Shown: piece after piece, positions 20,550 through 31,178 of the stretch
Position numbering within the stretch: position 1 is the first letter of the stretch
Layout: each line of letters begins with the position of its first letter
Origin: Tritrichomonas musculus
Lineage: Eukaryota; Parabasalia; Tritrichomonadida; Tritrichomonadidae
Reading direction: 5' to 3'
NCBI GenBank assembly: GCA_039105265.1
Contig: JAPFFF010000010.1
Location: 744,001-808,000, forward strand
DNA length: 64,000 nt
Translations under genes and position numbers: made by a program
The notes under the pieces: model-generated
Seen by the model: the letters and a program-made list of their open reading frames with translations, nothing else
Told to the model about the DNA's origin: nothing
Database searches by the model: none

Positions 20550-20985
20550 TCATTACATGCCTTTTTTTCGGAAAGAATACTTAAAATGAGTAGCCATTTA
20601 TTTTTTTCTTGATGTGAAATTTACTTTTAAAAACAATTTGAGAAAAAAAAAATGGTGGAATATATATTAAATAATCTCCAAAACCTTTCTTAAAGATCGA
20701 TGAAATATTTTTCTATATTTTTTATATTTTGGTTTTATTTTTACTTTTTTTGAACAACTGATAATAAGGCTTGTTTTAAAATAAAATTTTATTAAAAAAC
20801 TTTTTTCTTATTCAATTCATATTATATGAAGCTTACAATTCGATCTATGTAGCAAAATTGTTTCTGAAATTCAAGTTATTTGAGCCAAAATAAATAATGA
20901 TATATTGAATATTTGAACGATCTTGCTTAAATATGATTGATTCAATTACGTTTTCAAAAAATATATAAAATGCACAAAAAATTAT
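20550..20985 (-). pseudogene. Decayed copy of the 3' end of the Sel1-kinase gene
   Basis: Plus-strand sequence here aligns stretch by stretch with the 3' flank and last coding part of the Sel1-kinase gene at about 6915-7450. Shared runs include CTTAAAATGAGTAGCCATTT, AAAGATCGATGAAATATTTTT, TATTTTGGTTTTATTT and GATCTATGTA. Small indels and substitutions are frequent and one middle part is missing, so it no longer codes. It is a duplicated gene end, not a gene, and lies just after the DENN stop codon. Confidence 0.85.
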
Positions 20986-21005
20986 TTTATTCATTACTTC
21001 TAGTA

Positions 21006-21704
21006 TTAGTTTGAACTTTCGGTATCTGTTTCAGTATTTATTGTTAACAATGGACTACATTCATAGAATACCATCTTAGTAATATTTTTTGTTTTTAACA
21101 TAAATGTAATTTTCTTTAATGATTTGCATCCTTTAAATGCCCAAGAATCAATTGTTTGCACGGAAGAAGGAATTGATATTTCGCTCAAATTAATGCATCT
21201 GCTAAACACGCCACTTTTTATTGAAATTAACGAATCTGAAAGTTTTACACTTTTTAATGAAGAACATCCCGCGAATGCCATTCTGCCAATTGTAGTAATT
21301 GAAGATGGAAGTTCAATTTTCTCCAATGAAGAACAGTTATAGAATGCGTTTCCACCGATTCTTGTAATTCCTGATGGTATTTTTATTTTGACCAATTTGA
21401 TGCATCCTCTGAAGGCTTCGTTTCCAATTGTTTGAACTGATGTTGGAATGTTGATGTTTTCCAAAAAGTAGCAGTCTCTGAATGCGTTGTTGCCAATCGA
21501 TGTTATTGATGGTGGCAAAAATACTACTTTTAATAATGTTTTTCTGAATGCATAATCACCAATCGATATAACTGAAGATGGAATTTTAATTGTTTCTATT
21601 GATTGAAAAATAAATGCATTGCTTCCAATGTGCTCAATATTTGATGGTATTTCATCATTTTTGCAACCTTTGATTAAAGTTCTGTTTTGTTCATCTATTT
21701 CCAT
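21006..21704 (-). CDS. Small BspA-like LRR_5 protein
   Basis: The protein has 232 aa made almost entirely of about eight LRR_5 (Treponema pallidum-type) repeats of 23 aa, such as IPSSVISIGDYAFRKT and IPTSVQTIGNEAFRGC. No signal peptide or transmembrane segment is visible, so unlike the large BspA-type surface proteins it is probably intracellular or a module. Starts of this short type (MEIDEQNRTLIKG) recur in LRR-kinase proteins such as the one at 23066-25114. A TCATT initiator lies about 18 bases upstream of the ATG. The function is presumably protein binding. It may be a truncated relative of an LRR-kinase. Confidence 0.85.
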   Translation of the reverse strand: MEIDEQNRTLIKGCKNDEIPSNIEHIGSNAFIFQSIETIKIPSSVISIGDYAFRKTLLKVVFLPPSITSIGNNAFRDCYFLENINIPTSVQTIGNEAFRGCIKLVKIKIPSGITRIGGNAFYNCSSLEKIELPSSITTIGRMAFAGCSSLKSVKLSDSLISIKSGVFSRCINLSEISIPSSVQTIDSWAFKGCKSLKKITFMLKTKNITKMVFYECSPLLTINTETDTESSN

Positions 21705-21719
21705 TTTATCAAATTAGAA

Positions 21720-21724
21720 AATGA
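21720..21724 (-). promoter_or_regulatory. TCAYW initiator of the small LRR gene
   Basis: TCATT on the minus strand, about 18 bases before the ATG at 21704. Confidence 0.5.
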
Positions 21725-21991
21725 TATCACGTGTTTCTCAAATAATTAACACTTTTCACAAATTTTTGTTCATTTTTATTTGAATTTATATAACACCAAT
21801 TTTTTTTAATTTTGTTTCCAAAAAAAATTTTTTTTCTGAAAATTTAGTTCAAAAAATTTTTATTTGAATTTTGTTTCTGAAAAAAATTTTTTTTATCAAT
21901 TTTTCTGAAAGAAAAATTTTTTTTAGTTCAAAAAGATTCAAATTAATTAATTAATTAATAAACACAAAGAAAACATGATATCAAGTAATTA

Positions 21992-22498
21992 GCTTTTCGT
22001 AATTGTGTAAAGCTTAAGAAAATAAATATCCCTGAAAATCCTAAGTTATCTTCAATTGGTAAAGAAGCATTTACCTGATGTAAATCACTTGAAGAAATAT
22101 ACATTCCTGTTAATGTAATTGAAATCAAAGATTCTACTTTTCGTAATTGCAAGAATCTTAAAAAAGTTTATTTTGCTGAAAAATCAAAGGTTCAAGTATT
22201 TTCAAAAAGTTCTTTCGACAATACAGCAATTGAAAGCATATCAATTCCGCCAAGTCTCATGTATATCAGCAAATTTACTTTCATTTCTTGCCAAAATCTG
22301 AGATTAATCGAAATATCTGAAAAATCAAAGCTGAATTCAATCAAAGAACATGCTTTAGGATGTACCTTTTGTTATAATCCATGGAAAATGATAATAATGA
22401 TGCCTAAAACATGCAATAAAATATTATCATATAATTCGCATACATTTAAAGAAGATGAATATTCTCCTAAAGAAAAAGAATCTTTCTTTTATTTTTAA
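21992..22498 (+). pseudogene. BspA-like LRR_5 pseudogene
   Basis: The plus strand reads as LRR_5 repeats in one frame: LAFRNCVKLKKINIP, then CKSLEEIYIPVNVIEIKDSTF, FRNCKNLKKVYFAEKSKVQVF, SISIPPSLMYISKFTF, CQNLRLIEISEKS. An in-frame TGA at 22076-22078 interrupts it and no start codon precedes the repeats. The frame is open from 22079 to the TAA at 22498. The cysteine-containing NC/SC repeats with AEKSKV inserts are typical of trichomonad LRR proteins. It runs opposite to, and close to, the small LRR gene at 21006-21704. Confidence 0.75.
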
Positions 22499-23065
22499 AA
22501 TAGTGATTTTTTTGAATAAAAATAATATTGATTAATCAATATTAATAGTTGGTTATGTCTTAAAATGTTTTTTTAGGTTATTAAGACGGAACGATCATTT
22601 TAAATTCAATTTTTATATATAATTTCACTCACATTCTTCAAGGAAAGAAAGAATAACTCAAATACCTAGTTTCAAGATAATACAATTGTTTAACGTTCTT
22701 TTTATAAAATATCAAAGAAAAATGAGTCAAAATAACATAATTTTCTTTATAATTTATTCACAATAATCAAATTTATTTAAAAGATCAAAGAAATGGATTA
22801 GCATATTGTGCATATATATTATAGAATTATATATCTATATAAGAATATCCAAATATAATGGCTCTTGTTACTGAAACAAGCATTCTTTGCTGAAATATGT
22901 ACCGTGATGACCATTTCACAGTAAGCAATTGAAATTTTGCCATTATTGACAATTTGATCCAAAAGTTCAAAAGCCTAAATACATAAAGAGCTGGCTTAAG
23001 TTAATAATTTATTTAATTAAAAAGTTAATAAGAAGTTATTTTTCGTTGCTTTTTATCTGTTTCTC
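22499..23065. other. Intergenic, no gene seen
   Basis: AT-rich sequence with no supported ORF or repeat. Confidence 0.5.
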
Positions 23066-25114
23066 TCATTTGTTGCCTGCTTTGCTTTGCTCGTCGTGGG
23101 CCGCCCTGAAGCGGTTCAGTTCTCGGTAGCGGCGCATCACAAGTTTCGTGTCAATTTCTGGCGCAAGACAAAACGAGTGCCTGAACATGTCTTCCAGGAT
23201 CTCGTCGAATGTCGGACGCGATGAAGATTCGAACGACGTGCAGCGCTTGATCAGATCGATGCAGAACTCGCTGATCTTCGACGATGCGGCGGGATACTTC
23301 ATCGGAGCGTTCGTCATCCTGTCGCGCATGCTCTGCTTCGGCAGGCTGCCTGTGAAAAGCGCAAAGAGGACGACGCCGTACGAGTAGACGTCGGTCTTGC
23401 TGTCGTACTCTTCCTCGCTCGCCATCTCTGGCGACATGTACGCAAGCGTGCCGACACACCGCGTCAGAGAGCTGCTCATCGAAAGATCCGAGCCTTGCAC
23501 AAGGCCAAAGTCGATGATTTTCGACTCAAAGACGGAGTTCATCATGATGTTCTCAAGCTTCAGGTCGCGGTGCATCATGCCGCGCCGGTGGACGTGGCTC
23601 ATGCCAAACGCAACTTCAACTGCAATGCGAGCCTTCAGCGTGTTGCTCATCAGACATTTCTCTGAAACCTCCTTCACGCTGAATGGAAGAAATTCAAAGA
23701 AAAGTGCAACGGTCGTCTTTGGAGCTTTTTCTTGGTCTTTTTCTTCTTCGTTTTCGTCTTCGAAGTCTCTGCCTGGTAATTCCTCCCGCGTGTTGAAGCC
23801 AAGCGACTCGCAGATGCACGGATGATGAAGGATGTGCGATGCTTCGATCTCTCTCAGACTCTTCTCAAGCGTATCGAATGCGGACTCATCGCGGCACTCC
23901 TTGATCACTTTCTTGCAGATCACTTCTCCTCTTCGCTTGTCAAAAACTTTGAAAACTTCGCTCGTGCCGCCATCGCCGACCTTGCTGACAACTTCCTGGA
24001 ATTCCTCGTCGTCTCCCCCATAAAAATGCTTATTCAATCCTCCTTCTCTGCCTTCTTCTTCTTCTTCTTCTTTGCCTTCATCGCAGCCTGCGGCTGGACG
24101 GCCAGATCTGACAGACTTCAAAAACTCGTCGTACGTCTCTGCCTCCTCGTATCGGCTCAGACGCGACTGCAGGAAGCTCGCGTACTTCTTCAGGGCCGCA
24201 TTTTCCTTCTCCAGCATTTCAATGCGCTTGTCATGGCGGTTATCAACTGTTATCACTTCACTTTTCCCTTCCACTTTTTCTTCTTCTTTTTTCACTTTTT
24301 CGGTCCCTTCAATGTAGGCGATCTGGCCCTGGCACTTGCTCGCTCCGTCTCCGGCAAGCTTTGCGCCGCGTCTGACGAGAATTTTCGCTTCTTTTGGGAC
24401 GCCGCTCATCGAGTCTTTGTCAAATGTGATCGTTTCCGCATTTGGGAAAGAGAGAAGAGAGAGGCTCTTGCACAAGCAGAAGCAGTTTGAGCAGATTCTG
24501 ACAGATTTTGATGTCACAACGAGCTTCTCAATTGAACTCCAATTGAATGCGTAACCTTCGATGCATTCGAGTTCTGAATTTGGCTCAAATTCAACCGTTT
24601 TTAACGTCTTGAGACCGTTGAATGCAAGGTACCTTATTGTCTTGATATGGGCAGGAACGACAGCATTCACGATGTCCCTGCGGGTCAGGAAGACGACATC
24701 AAATTTGCCTGATTTTTCTTGACTTTTGCCTAATAGATATTTGCCCTCAAAAAAAGTGAAAAGGTGGTTTTGTGGTGAAATTTCAATCTCTGTCAAGTTT
24801 TCTAGAAACTGGCACCAGGTTGCATCTAAGTTTCTGAGTTTGGGTGGAATTTTGAGTTTCTTAATTTTGCAATTAAAAAAGGAGTGCGTCTCAAATGTTT
24901 GAACTTCTGAATCTTCTGGGAATGTCAAACATTCGATATCATTGTATTCAAAAGAGCAATTATGTATAGAAGTAATTATGTATTTGATATTATTATGTTC
25001 AGCAAATCTTGGAACTAAAATAATTCCTGTGGCCTTTGGTGATCTAATGATTGAAGCTGTCTTAGTTTTATCATTGATTTTAACCCTAAGTCCTCCATCT
25101 ATTTCAATTTCCAT
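23066..25114 (-). CDS. LRR_5 - coiled coil - protein kinase
   Basis: The protein has 682 aa from the ATG at 25114 (MEIEIDGGLRVKINDKT). A longer in-frame start at 25180 would add 22 basic residues, but a TCATA initiator at 25146-25150 and the family-like MEIE start favour the inner ATG. Residues 1 to about 270 are LRR_5-type repeats (IPPKLRNLDATW, VVPAHIKTIRYLAF). A charged region with a short coiled coil (RIEMLEKENAALKKYASFL) and a Glu-rich linker follow. The kinase domain has a glycine loop (VGDGGTSEVF), ICKKVIKE lysine, HRDLKLENIM, DFGLV and SPEMA, and a late RPTFDEIL, a TKL-like pattern. All catalytic residues are present, so it is probably an active Ser/Thr kinase with an LRR sensor or scaffold. 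The kinase half (23066-24550) is strikingly GC-rich and the LRR half AT-rich. Confidence 0.85.
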   Translation of the reverse strand: MEIEIDGGLRVKINDKTKTASIIRSPKATGIILVPRFAEHNNIKYIITSIHNCSFEYNDIECLTFPEDSEVQTFETHSFFNCKIKKLKIPPKLRNLDATWCQFLENLTEIEISPQNHLFTFFEGKYLLGKSQEKSGKFDVVFLTRRDIVNAVVPAHIKTIRYLAFNGLKTLKTVEFEPNSELECIEGYAFNWSSIEKLVVTSKSVRICSNCFCLCKSLSLLSFPNAETITFDKDSMSGVPKEAKILVRRGAKLAGDGASKCQGQIAYIEGTEKVKKEEEKVEGKSEVITVDNRHDKRIEMLEKENAALKKYASFLQSRLSRYEEAETYDEFLKSVRSGRPAAGCDEGKEEEEEEGREGGLNKHFYGGDDEEFQEVVSKVGDGGTSEVFKVFDKRRGEVICKKVIKECRDESAFDTLEKSLREIEASHILHHPCICESLGFNTREELPGRDFEDENEEEKDQEKAPKTTVALFFEFLPFSVKEVSEKCLMSNTLKARIAVEVAFGMSHVHRRGMMHRDLKLENIMMNSVFESKIIDFGLVQGSDLSMSSSLTRCVGTLAYMSPEMASEEEYDSKTDVYSYGVVLFALFTGSLPKQSMRDRMTNAPMKYPAASSKISEFCIDLIKRCTSFESSSRPTFDEILEDMFRHSFCLAPEIDTKLVMRRYRELNRFRAAHDEQSKAGNK

Positions 25115-25145
25115 TTTTAAAAAATTGGATGGTTTATTTTTTATA

Positions 25146-25150
25146 TATGA
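25146..25150 (-). promoter_or_regulatory. Possible TCAYW initiator of the LRR-kinase
   Basis: TCATA on the minus strand, about 30 bases before ATG 25114 and inside the longer frame; it supports the shorter start. Confidence 0.4.
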
Positions 25151-25180
25151 AACTTTTTCTGAGAAAATGAGAAATCTCAT

Positions 25181-25444
25181 ATATTGAGAGTTTTTTGGAT
25201 AAAGTTTTTAATGTTTTCTTATAAATTATCATGAAATATATGGCATGATTAAAAATATAATGTTCTGCCCAATATATAAATGGTATTTAAAGAATTTCTA
25301 ATATCATGTTCAATTTAATTAAGTAAAGAACAGATATATATATTCAATACATTTTTAAGAGTATCATAAGATAAAAAAGAATATATATTTTTTTTTTCAA
25401 AATCAAAGAAAAATAATATTATTTAAAAATGATCCCAATGATTG

Positions 25445-25475
<31 letters not shown>

Positions 25476-26137
25476 TTTACAAAAGATAAATTGCTTTAAA
25501 TATTGCACAAATTGGTCGCAAATTTGTCAAATAAAATAATTTTAAGAATAAATACAAATTAATGAAATCTTTTTTTCATATATAAGAGAATGAGATAAAT
25601 TTCCATTAAAAGTAGGTCTATTTTCAAAAGATTAGATAATAATCATAGTTAAATTTTACTTGAAAAAATATAAAATTATTATTTAATTGGTTTTTCATTC
25701 TACAAAGCAGGAAATAAAAAATATGTGTTTCAATTCAATCAAGAAGGAGTTGTTAGAAACAAAACTGATTCATGCGCAATTATCAATAAATAGTTATCTT
25801 ATTGTGAACATTGTGGTCATTCAATTCATTAAAAATTGAATTAATGAGATGAAATATTGAATACTATTGAAAAAAACAATTTGGTAAAAAAAAATGAAAT
25901 GTATATAAAAACCATCAGAATAATAAATAAATGATAATTTATTTGAAAACCAAAAAGTGGGTATTTTTTTAAATTCATTCAAAATTTTGAAAGAACTTTC
26001 AAAAGGCCGATAAGTACTTTCTTTTAAATTTCAATGGAAAAATTATATTGAAATTGAATGAATTGCGTAAAGGTGGGTGAAATTTATTGAATGTTTATCT
26101 ACTATTGAAAATAAACCAATAGAAAAATTATTTCAAA
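25181..26137. other. Intergenic (divergent), with poly(A) tract
   Basis: Upstream region shared by the divergent LRR-kinase and GPD genes. It has an A tract of about 30 bases at 25444-25473 and no supported ORF. Confidence 0.5.
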
Positions 26138-27193
26138 ATGAAACGTGTTGGAGTAATTGGATCAGGTAATTGGGGAACAACGGCCGCTCGTTTAATAGCA
26201 GAAAATGTTCAGCATCTCAATGACTTTGACAATACTGTTAAAATGTGGGTTTTTGATGAAAAAGTACATGGCGAATCGCTTGTAAAAATCATCAACACGG
26301 CGCATGAAAACGTCAAATACTTACCAGGTTATCAACTTCCAGAAACTCTTGTTGCCTATGGCAATGTACGTGATGTTCTTAAGACGTGCAATTATCTAGT
26401 GTTTGTTTTGCCACACCAATTTTTGGAGGAAACGCTCAAAGACATGGTTGGACACGTTAGAGAAGGCTCGGTTGGTATTTCTCTCATTAAAGGTGTCACT
26501 TTTTTGGATGGTGAAATTGAACTTGTTACAGACACAATAGAAAGAATGCTTCATATCAAATGCGGCGGTTTGATGGGTGCCAACATCGCTAACGATATCG
26601 CAAATCGTGATTATTGCGAATCGACAATTTCTTTTCCTGCCGATGAAAACATAGCGAAAGATTGGCAACGTGTTTTTAATAGCGAACAATTTCAAGTACA
26701 GATCATCGATGATTTGGTTTGCCAGCAGCTTTGTGGTACTTTGAAAAACATTGTAGCAACGGCAGGTGGACTTGTCGATGGCATGGGCTATGGTCAATCA
26801 ACCAAGGCTGCAATAATGCGCCGTGGTTTCGTCGAATGTTACGAATTTGCGAAATGGTACTATCCTAACCGTGGTGTCAAAATGGGTACAATGATGGAGT
26901 CCTGCGGTTTTGCCGATATCGTTGCTTCTTCTTATGGCGGAAGAAACAGAAAATGTGCTGAGTTCTTCGTGAAAACTGGAAAAACGTTCGAAGAGTGTGA
27001 AATGGAATTACTTAATGGCCAAAAGTTGCAAGGCGTTTTGGCTGCTGCTGAAATTTATAAAGTTCTCAAAAAGAGAAATGCAGTTAAGCAGTTTCCTTTG
27101 TTTGCTTATGTTCACTTGATTGATCTAATGAGAGTTCCACCTCAAGCTATTTTTTATTCAAATGGAAAATACCTTGATGTTGATGTTGAATGA
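26138..27193 (+). CDS. NAD-dependent glycerol-3-phosphate dehydrogenase
   Basis: The protein has 351 aa, the normal length for eukaryotic GPD1. It interconverts dihydroxyacetone phosphate plus NADH with sn-glycerol-3-phosphate plus NAD+, linking glycolysis to glycerol and phospholipid synthesis. Visible features are the N-terminal NAD loop GSGNWGT, INTAHENVKYLPG, VFVLPHQF, GISLIKGV, LMGANIANDIA, CGTLKNIVA with the catalytic Lys, GYGQSTKAAIMRRG, ESCGFADIVASSYGGRNRK and ELLNGQKLQGVLAA. All are in the same order as in animal GPD1. There is no targeting peptide, so it is probably cytosolic. Trichomonads are known to make glycerol as an end product, which fits this role. Confidence 0.97.
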   Translation: MKRVGVIGSGNWGTTAARLIAENVQHLNDFDNTVKMWVFDEKVHGESLVKIINTAHENVKYLPGYQLPETLVAYGNVRDVLKTCNYLVFVLPHQFLEETLKDMVGHVREGSVGISLIKGVTFLDGEIELVTDTIERMLHIKCGGLMGANIANDIANRDYCESTISFPADENIAKDWQRVFNSEQFQVQIIDDLVCQQLCGTLKNIVATAGGLVDGMGYGQSTKAAIMRRGFVECYEFAKWYYPNRGVKMGTMMESCGFADIVASSYGGRNRKCAEFFVKTGKTFEECEMELLNGQKLQGVLAAAEIYKVLKKRNAVKQFPLFAYVHLIDLMRVPPQAIFYSNGKYLDVDVE

Positions 27194-27562
27194 ATGATTT
27201 TAGTTTTTTTAAATTAATATGGATGCAAAATGATTACATTTTTTTAAAAAACAGTTTATTCAAAATAATGATATTGAATGATGATCACATCATTATTTAC
27301 AGAATTATCTGTAATCTAAACAAAATTATTTTTTTAGCAATGAAAAAAAATATTGACTGTAGAAAAATGCTTTTTTTTTTTTTTTTTGGAGCATGATGAG
27401 ATTTTTTTTTAAATTATTTTTTTGAATAGTGTAAACCATAGAAAAAAGTGATATTCAAAATTGTGTAAATTGATAGGAAAAAAAATTTTATTTATTTTGA
27501 TACAATACAAAACACCAAGGTTTGTTGAAATAATATAACAAAACAAAAAACAAAAACAAAAT
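27194..27562. other. Intergenic between convergent genes
   Basis: Homopolymer-rich sequence between the convergent GPD and kinase genes; nothing else seen. Confidence 0.5.
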
Positions 27563-29932
27563 TCATTCTTCGCTCAAATTTATCGTTGGCTGAGTAACCA
27601 GCGGTGCGACGATAGGTGTCGGTTTGACGAGCGCACGACTGTGCGAGTGTCTTCTGTGGCTTTTTGCAATGTAGTGCGGACTCAAGAATACAGGCTCCAT
27701 TCCTGCCTTCCTCTTCTGTGGCCGCATGCTTTGGTCAGGAGGCTGGTCACTCTGTGCATTGCTCGGAAGAGGCATCTGCACCGTCACCAGCCTCTTTCGT
27801 TGTAAATCATCTCCGACTCCTGCAGAACCATTTAAAGGAGGAGCAACAACATTCGTATTCGAATTTAGAGAAGGAGTAACAGCATTTGTGTTTGCATTTA
27901 AAGGAGGAGAAACGATATTCGCATTTGTGTTTAAAGGAGGAGTAATAATGTTTGCGTTTGTATTTGCGTTTGTGTTTGCATTTAAAGGAGGAGAAACGAT
28001 ATTCGCATTTGTGTTTAAAGGAGGAGAAACGATATTCGCATTTGTGTTTAAAGGAGGAGAAACGATATTCGCATTTGTGTTTAAAGGAGGAGTAATAATG
28101 TTTACGTTTGTGCTTGCGTTTAAAGGAGGAGAAACGATATTCGCATTTGTGTTTGCGTTTAAAGGAGGAGAAACGATATTCGCATTTGTGTTTGCGTTTA
28201 AAGGAGGAGAAACGATATTCGCATTTGTGTTTAAAGGAGGAGAAACGATATTCGCATTTGTGTTTAAAGGAGGAGTAATGATGTTTGCGTTTGTGCTTGC
28301 GTTTAAAGGAGGAGAAACAGCATTTGCGTTTGCGTTTAGAGGAGGATTGGCGCTGTTGTTTGCGAGTGGTGGAGGCGTGATTGCTGGCTGGCTGTGTCTT
28401 GTCTCGCGCAGTGGCGGATGGCTTGGGTGCGGCACTGGCGGCTGCGCCTGTGCTGGCTGGGGAGGCTTTGCAGCATTGTTTGGTGACAGTGGTATGGAGA
28501 CGGATGGGTTTGACGCTCGATTTGTCCTCCCATTTCTGATTGGGTGCGGCAACGGCCTTGCGTTGTGCTTGCTTCTCTTTGTCTGCTCGTTTCCCTTCTT
28601 TTTGAGTCCCGCGAAGTGGTTTGTGAGCGCGAAGTGGTGGCTGTTGAGCTTTGGATTGAGAGCCATCAGGCAGTCCGATGTTCCCGGCTGGTTTGTTGTC
28701 AAATTGATGAGGTTGTTCGAGATGACGATGTGGCTGCTCGAGAGCGACAACTGGTTCTCTTCCATGAGTGAGAGGCTTGTTCCCTCGCTGACTGTCTCTG
28801 CGTGAGAGATATGTTTATAGATAGCGGACTCTATTAATTTGGTCAAGTTGTGTGCAAAATCTTTCCTATTTTCAATGGAAAGGTCAATATCGTCGGTTTT
28901 TAAGGTGATTTTTTCTTGCAAGATTTCAATGGCTTCTTCCGATAAATTGAATGCCGAACTGGTGTTTCTGAAAAAGCCACTCCGGCGTAATTGCGATGAG
29001 AAACAATTGGAATTCTTTGTTGGTCTCGAGATTTTTAATGATGGACCAGATATACATTGTTCTGTCTTACTGGTCTGTAGAACATTGCGTGGAGTATCTG
29101 TCGGAGTAAAAAGTTGTTTGTAATCAATTTGTAGGAGTTTTTCTTCTGATAAAAATGGATGTTTCTTTATATCATCAATTTTTATCCGTTGCTCAGGAAC
29201 TTTGTTTAGCATTTTGATTAATAGGTCTCTGAGACTTTCATCGAAGTTTTGAGAAAATTTTGGTTCACGATTACAAATAATTGAAACGAGAGTATTGGTA
29301 TTCTGATGGAAAAAAGGTAGATTACCGTCAAATAGAGAATATAAAATAATTCCCATACTCCATATATCCGACGCTTTCGTGTATAATTGACCCGAAAGTA
29401 CTTCTGGGGCGCAATAAGGAATTGAACCACATAAAGTCGACATTAACGAGTTTTTTGAACTAAAACCAAAATCAATTAATCGTATATGGCCACAATTGTC
29501 GATCATAATATTTTCTAGTTTTAAATCGCGGTGGGTAATGTGAGCTTCGTTATGTAAATATTCTATCGCAATAAGTAGTTGAGAAAAAAGATTACTGACC
29601 TCGGAAAGTGGAAGGCCGTGATTTTGGTTTACGTAATCAAGCGCCGTCATGCCATCAATTAATTCCATAACAATTATATTTAAATGTTCGGTTTCAAATT
29701 CTGTGAAAAATTTGCAAATAAATGGATGATGAAGAGATTTATTGATTTTAACTTCTTGGTCGATTGCTTTGTTGTATTCTTCAACATTTGTTTTAAGAGA
29801 TATTTTTAATGCGACATTTGTGTTAGTTTTGATATGAGTTGCTGAAAAAATGTCTGAAAATGTACCAGACCCTACTTGATCTATGAGAGTATACTCGTCT
29901 TGAGGTATCTCGCTAATTAATCTGAAATGCAT
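27563..29932 (-). CDS. CAMK-like Ser/Thr kinase with long PPLN-repeat tail
   Basis: The protein has 789 aa. The kinase domain is residues about 14-270: glycine loop GSGTFSDIFSA, lysine in NVALKISL, HHPFICKFF, HRDLKLENIMID, DFGFS, PYCAPEVL, DIWSMGIILYSL and NKVPEQRIKIDDIKKHPFL. This is the CAMKL/SNF1-like pattern common in trichomonads. All catalytic residues are present. The tail is disordered. A Pro/Ser/Asn-rich region of about residues 460-740 contains about a dozen copies of NTNANIVSPPLN-type repeats, encoded by a GC-richer minisatellite at about 27830-28350. No known domain is in the tail; it may be a docking or linker segment. The substrate is unknown. Confidence 0.9.
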   Translation of the reverse strand: MHFRLISEIPQDEYTLIDQVGSGTFSDIFSATHIKTNTNVALKISLKTNVEEYNKAIDQEVKINKSLHHPFICKFFTEFETEHLNIIVMELIDGMTALDYVNQNHGLPLSEVSNLFSQLLIAIEYLHNEAHITHRDLKLENIMIDNCGHIRLIDFGFSSKNSLMSTLCGSIPYCAPEVLSGQLYTKASDIWSMGIILYSLFDGNLPFFHQNTNTLVSIICNREPKFSQNFDESLRDLLIKMLNKVPEQRIKIDDIKKHPFLSEEKLLQIDYKQLFTPTDTPRNVLQTSKTEQCISGPSLKISRPTKNSNCFSSQLRRSGFFRNTSSAFNLSEEAIEILQEKITLKTDDIDLSIENRKDFAHNLTKLIESAIYKHISHAETVSEGTSLSLMEENQLSLSSSHIVISNNLINLTTNQPGTSDCLMALNPKLNSHHFALTNHFAGLKKKGNEQTKRSKHNARPLPHPIRNGRTNRASNPSVSIPLSPNNAAKPPQPAQAQPPVPHPSHPPLRETRHSQPAITPPPLANNSANPPLNANANAVSPPLNASTNANIITPPLNTNANIVSPPLNTNANIVSPPLNANTNANIVSPPLNANTNANIVSPPLNASTNVNIITPPLNTNANIVSPPLNTNANIVSPPLNTNANIVSPPLNANTNANTNANIITPPLNTNANIVSPPLNANTNAVTPSLNSNTNVVAPPLNGSAGVGDDLQRKRLVTVQMPLPSNAQSDQPPDQSMRPQKRKAGMEPVFLSPHYIAKSHRRHSHSRALVKPTPIVAPLVTQPTINLSEE
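27830..28350. repeat. Coding minisatellite (PPLN repeat)
   Basis: Repeats of the form TTTAAAGGAGGAGAAACGAT (plus strand) followed by ATTCGCATTTGTG, in 30- to 48-bp units. They encode the PPLN/NANIVS repeats of the kinase above. Lengths are multiples of three and keep the frame open. Confidence 0.85.
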
Positions 29933-31178
29933 TTTAAACTACTTTCTGAATCTTTTTCAGAAAATTATTTTTTTCGTTTTTAGATTTTGATAGCTTAGAA
30001 TCTCATTTCTTTGATCGCTTTAAAAGAGTTATCGTTCTAACAAAATTATTAAACAATTCATTGAAATTTTCTCATATCTAAAATAAGGAAGTATCTTTAT
30101 AATAAATTCTTAAAACATTTTTATATTGTAAATTTAAATTTAGTAAAAATAAACAAATTTATTTTAATATTTAATTTTTTAATTATTTATTACTTTTATA
30201 TAAAAAAAAATGATTTTTAGATAGAATATTTCCGATTAGAAAAAACGGTACTGTAATCGGATGTAAAGTATCAAAAGTATTTAAAAAACTGTAATAATCG
30301 AAACAAACCAAATAAATAAATAGAGCACGTTATACATAATAACATATTTAAATATTGGAATGATTTTCTAATTTGATTTTGAGATTTATGTTGATTAAAT
30401 TTGAATGAAAATCTAATTTTATACATTCAAAAAAAAAGATTTTTAAAATGAGATTTTTCATTAAAGAATTTGATTTTATATTATATATAATTTTTTAAGA
30501 ATTTCCAGCTTATTAAATTATGCTCTCAATTTTTTTACACTTTACATCACAGTACTGTTTTCAAAAAACGTAACGATATCTAATTAATTATCAATATCTT
30601 AAAAATTAGAATAGATAATATTTATATTTTTAATAAACATCATCTAATAATTATACTATATATTAATTTAAAATAAAATTTTAGAAAAATACTGTTATTT
30701 TATAAAAATTTATAAAATCTATATTATTAGATTCTGAAAAAAAAAAAAAATTTAAATCTTCAGAACTTTTCCGAATATGTTCTGAAAAAGTTAATATCTT
30801 CAGAAATTACGAAATTATTGGCCAAGTTTTTTTAATAAAAATATGTTTATGTTAGCATAATACTAATTATGTACTATAATTTTTTGAAAATTCATTAACA
30901 TTGATATAACCATATTTTCTGTCAATTAATGGATAAAAGTTTTAAAGTATCAGTCAATGAATTATGGACACAATACAATAACAACTTCTCTTAATTACAA
31001 TAGTGTTTATTATACAGGTAATTACAAAGCAGTGATGAATGATAAACTAATTAAATCTATATGATAATTTGAATATATGAACTAATTATAAGATATGGTA
31101 AATAGGAGCATATTCTAATATAAATTTTGTTGATTAAAAAGAGAGGAAAAAAAAAAATAAAATAAAATAAAATTTTAA
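29933..31178. other. Intergenic, no gene seen
   Basis: About 1.2 kb of AT-rich sequence without a supported frame on either strand. Confidence 0.5.

Noticed and set aside
23397-24490. Plus-strand ORFs over 100 codons opposite the LRR-kinase
   Set aside because: They are antisense shadows of the GC-rich kinase region.
27726-28805. 359-codon plus-strand ORF opposite the kinase tail
   Set aside because: It is a shadow created by the in-frame minisatellite; the reading is a low-complexity FKGGETIFAFV repeat.
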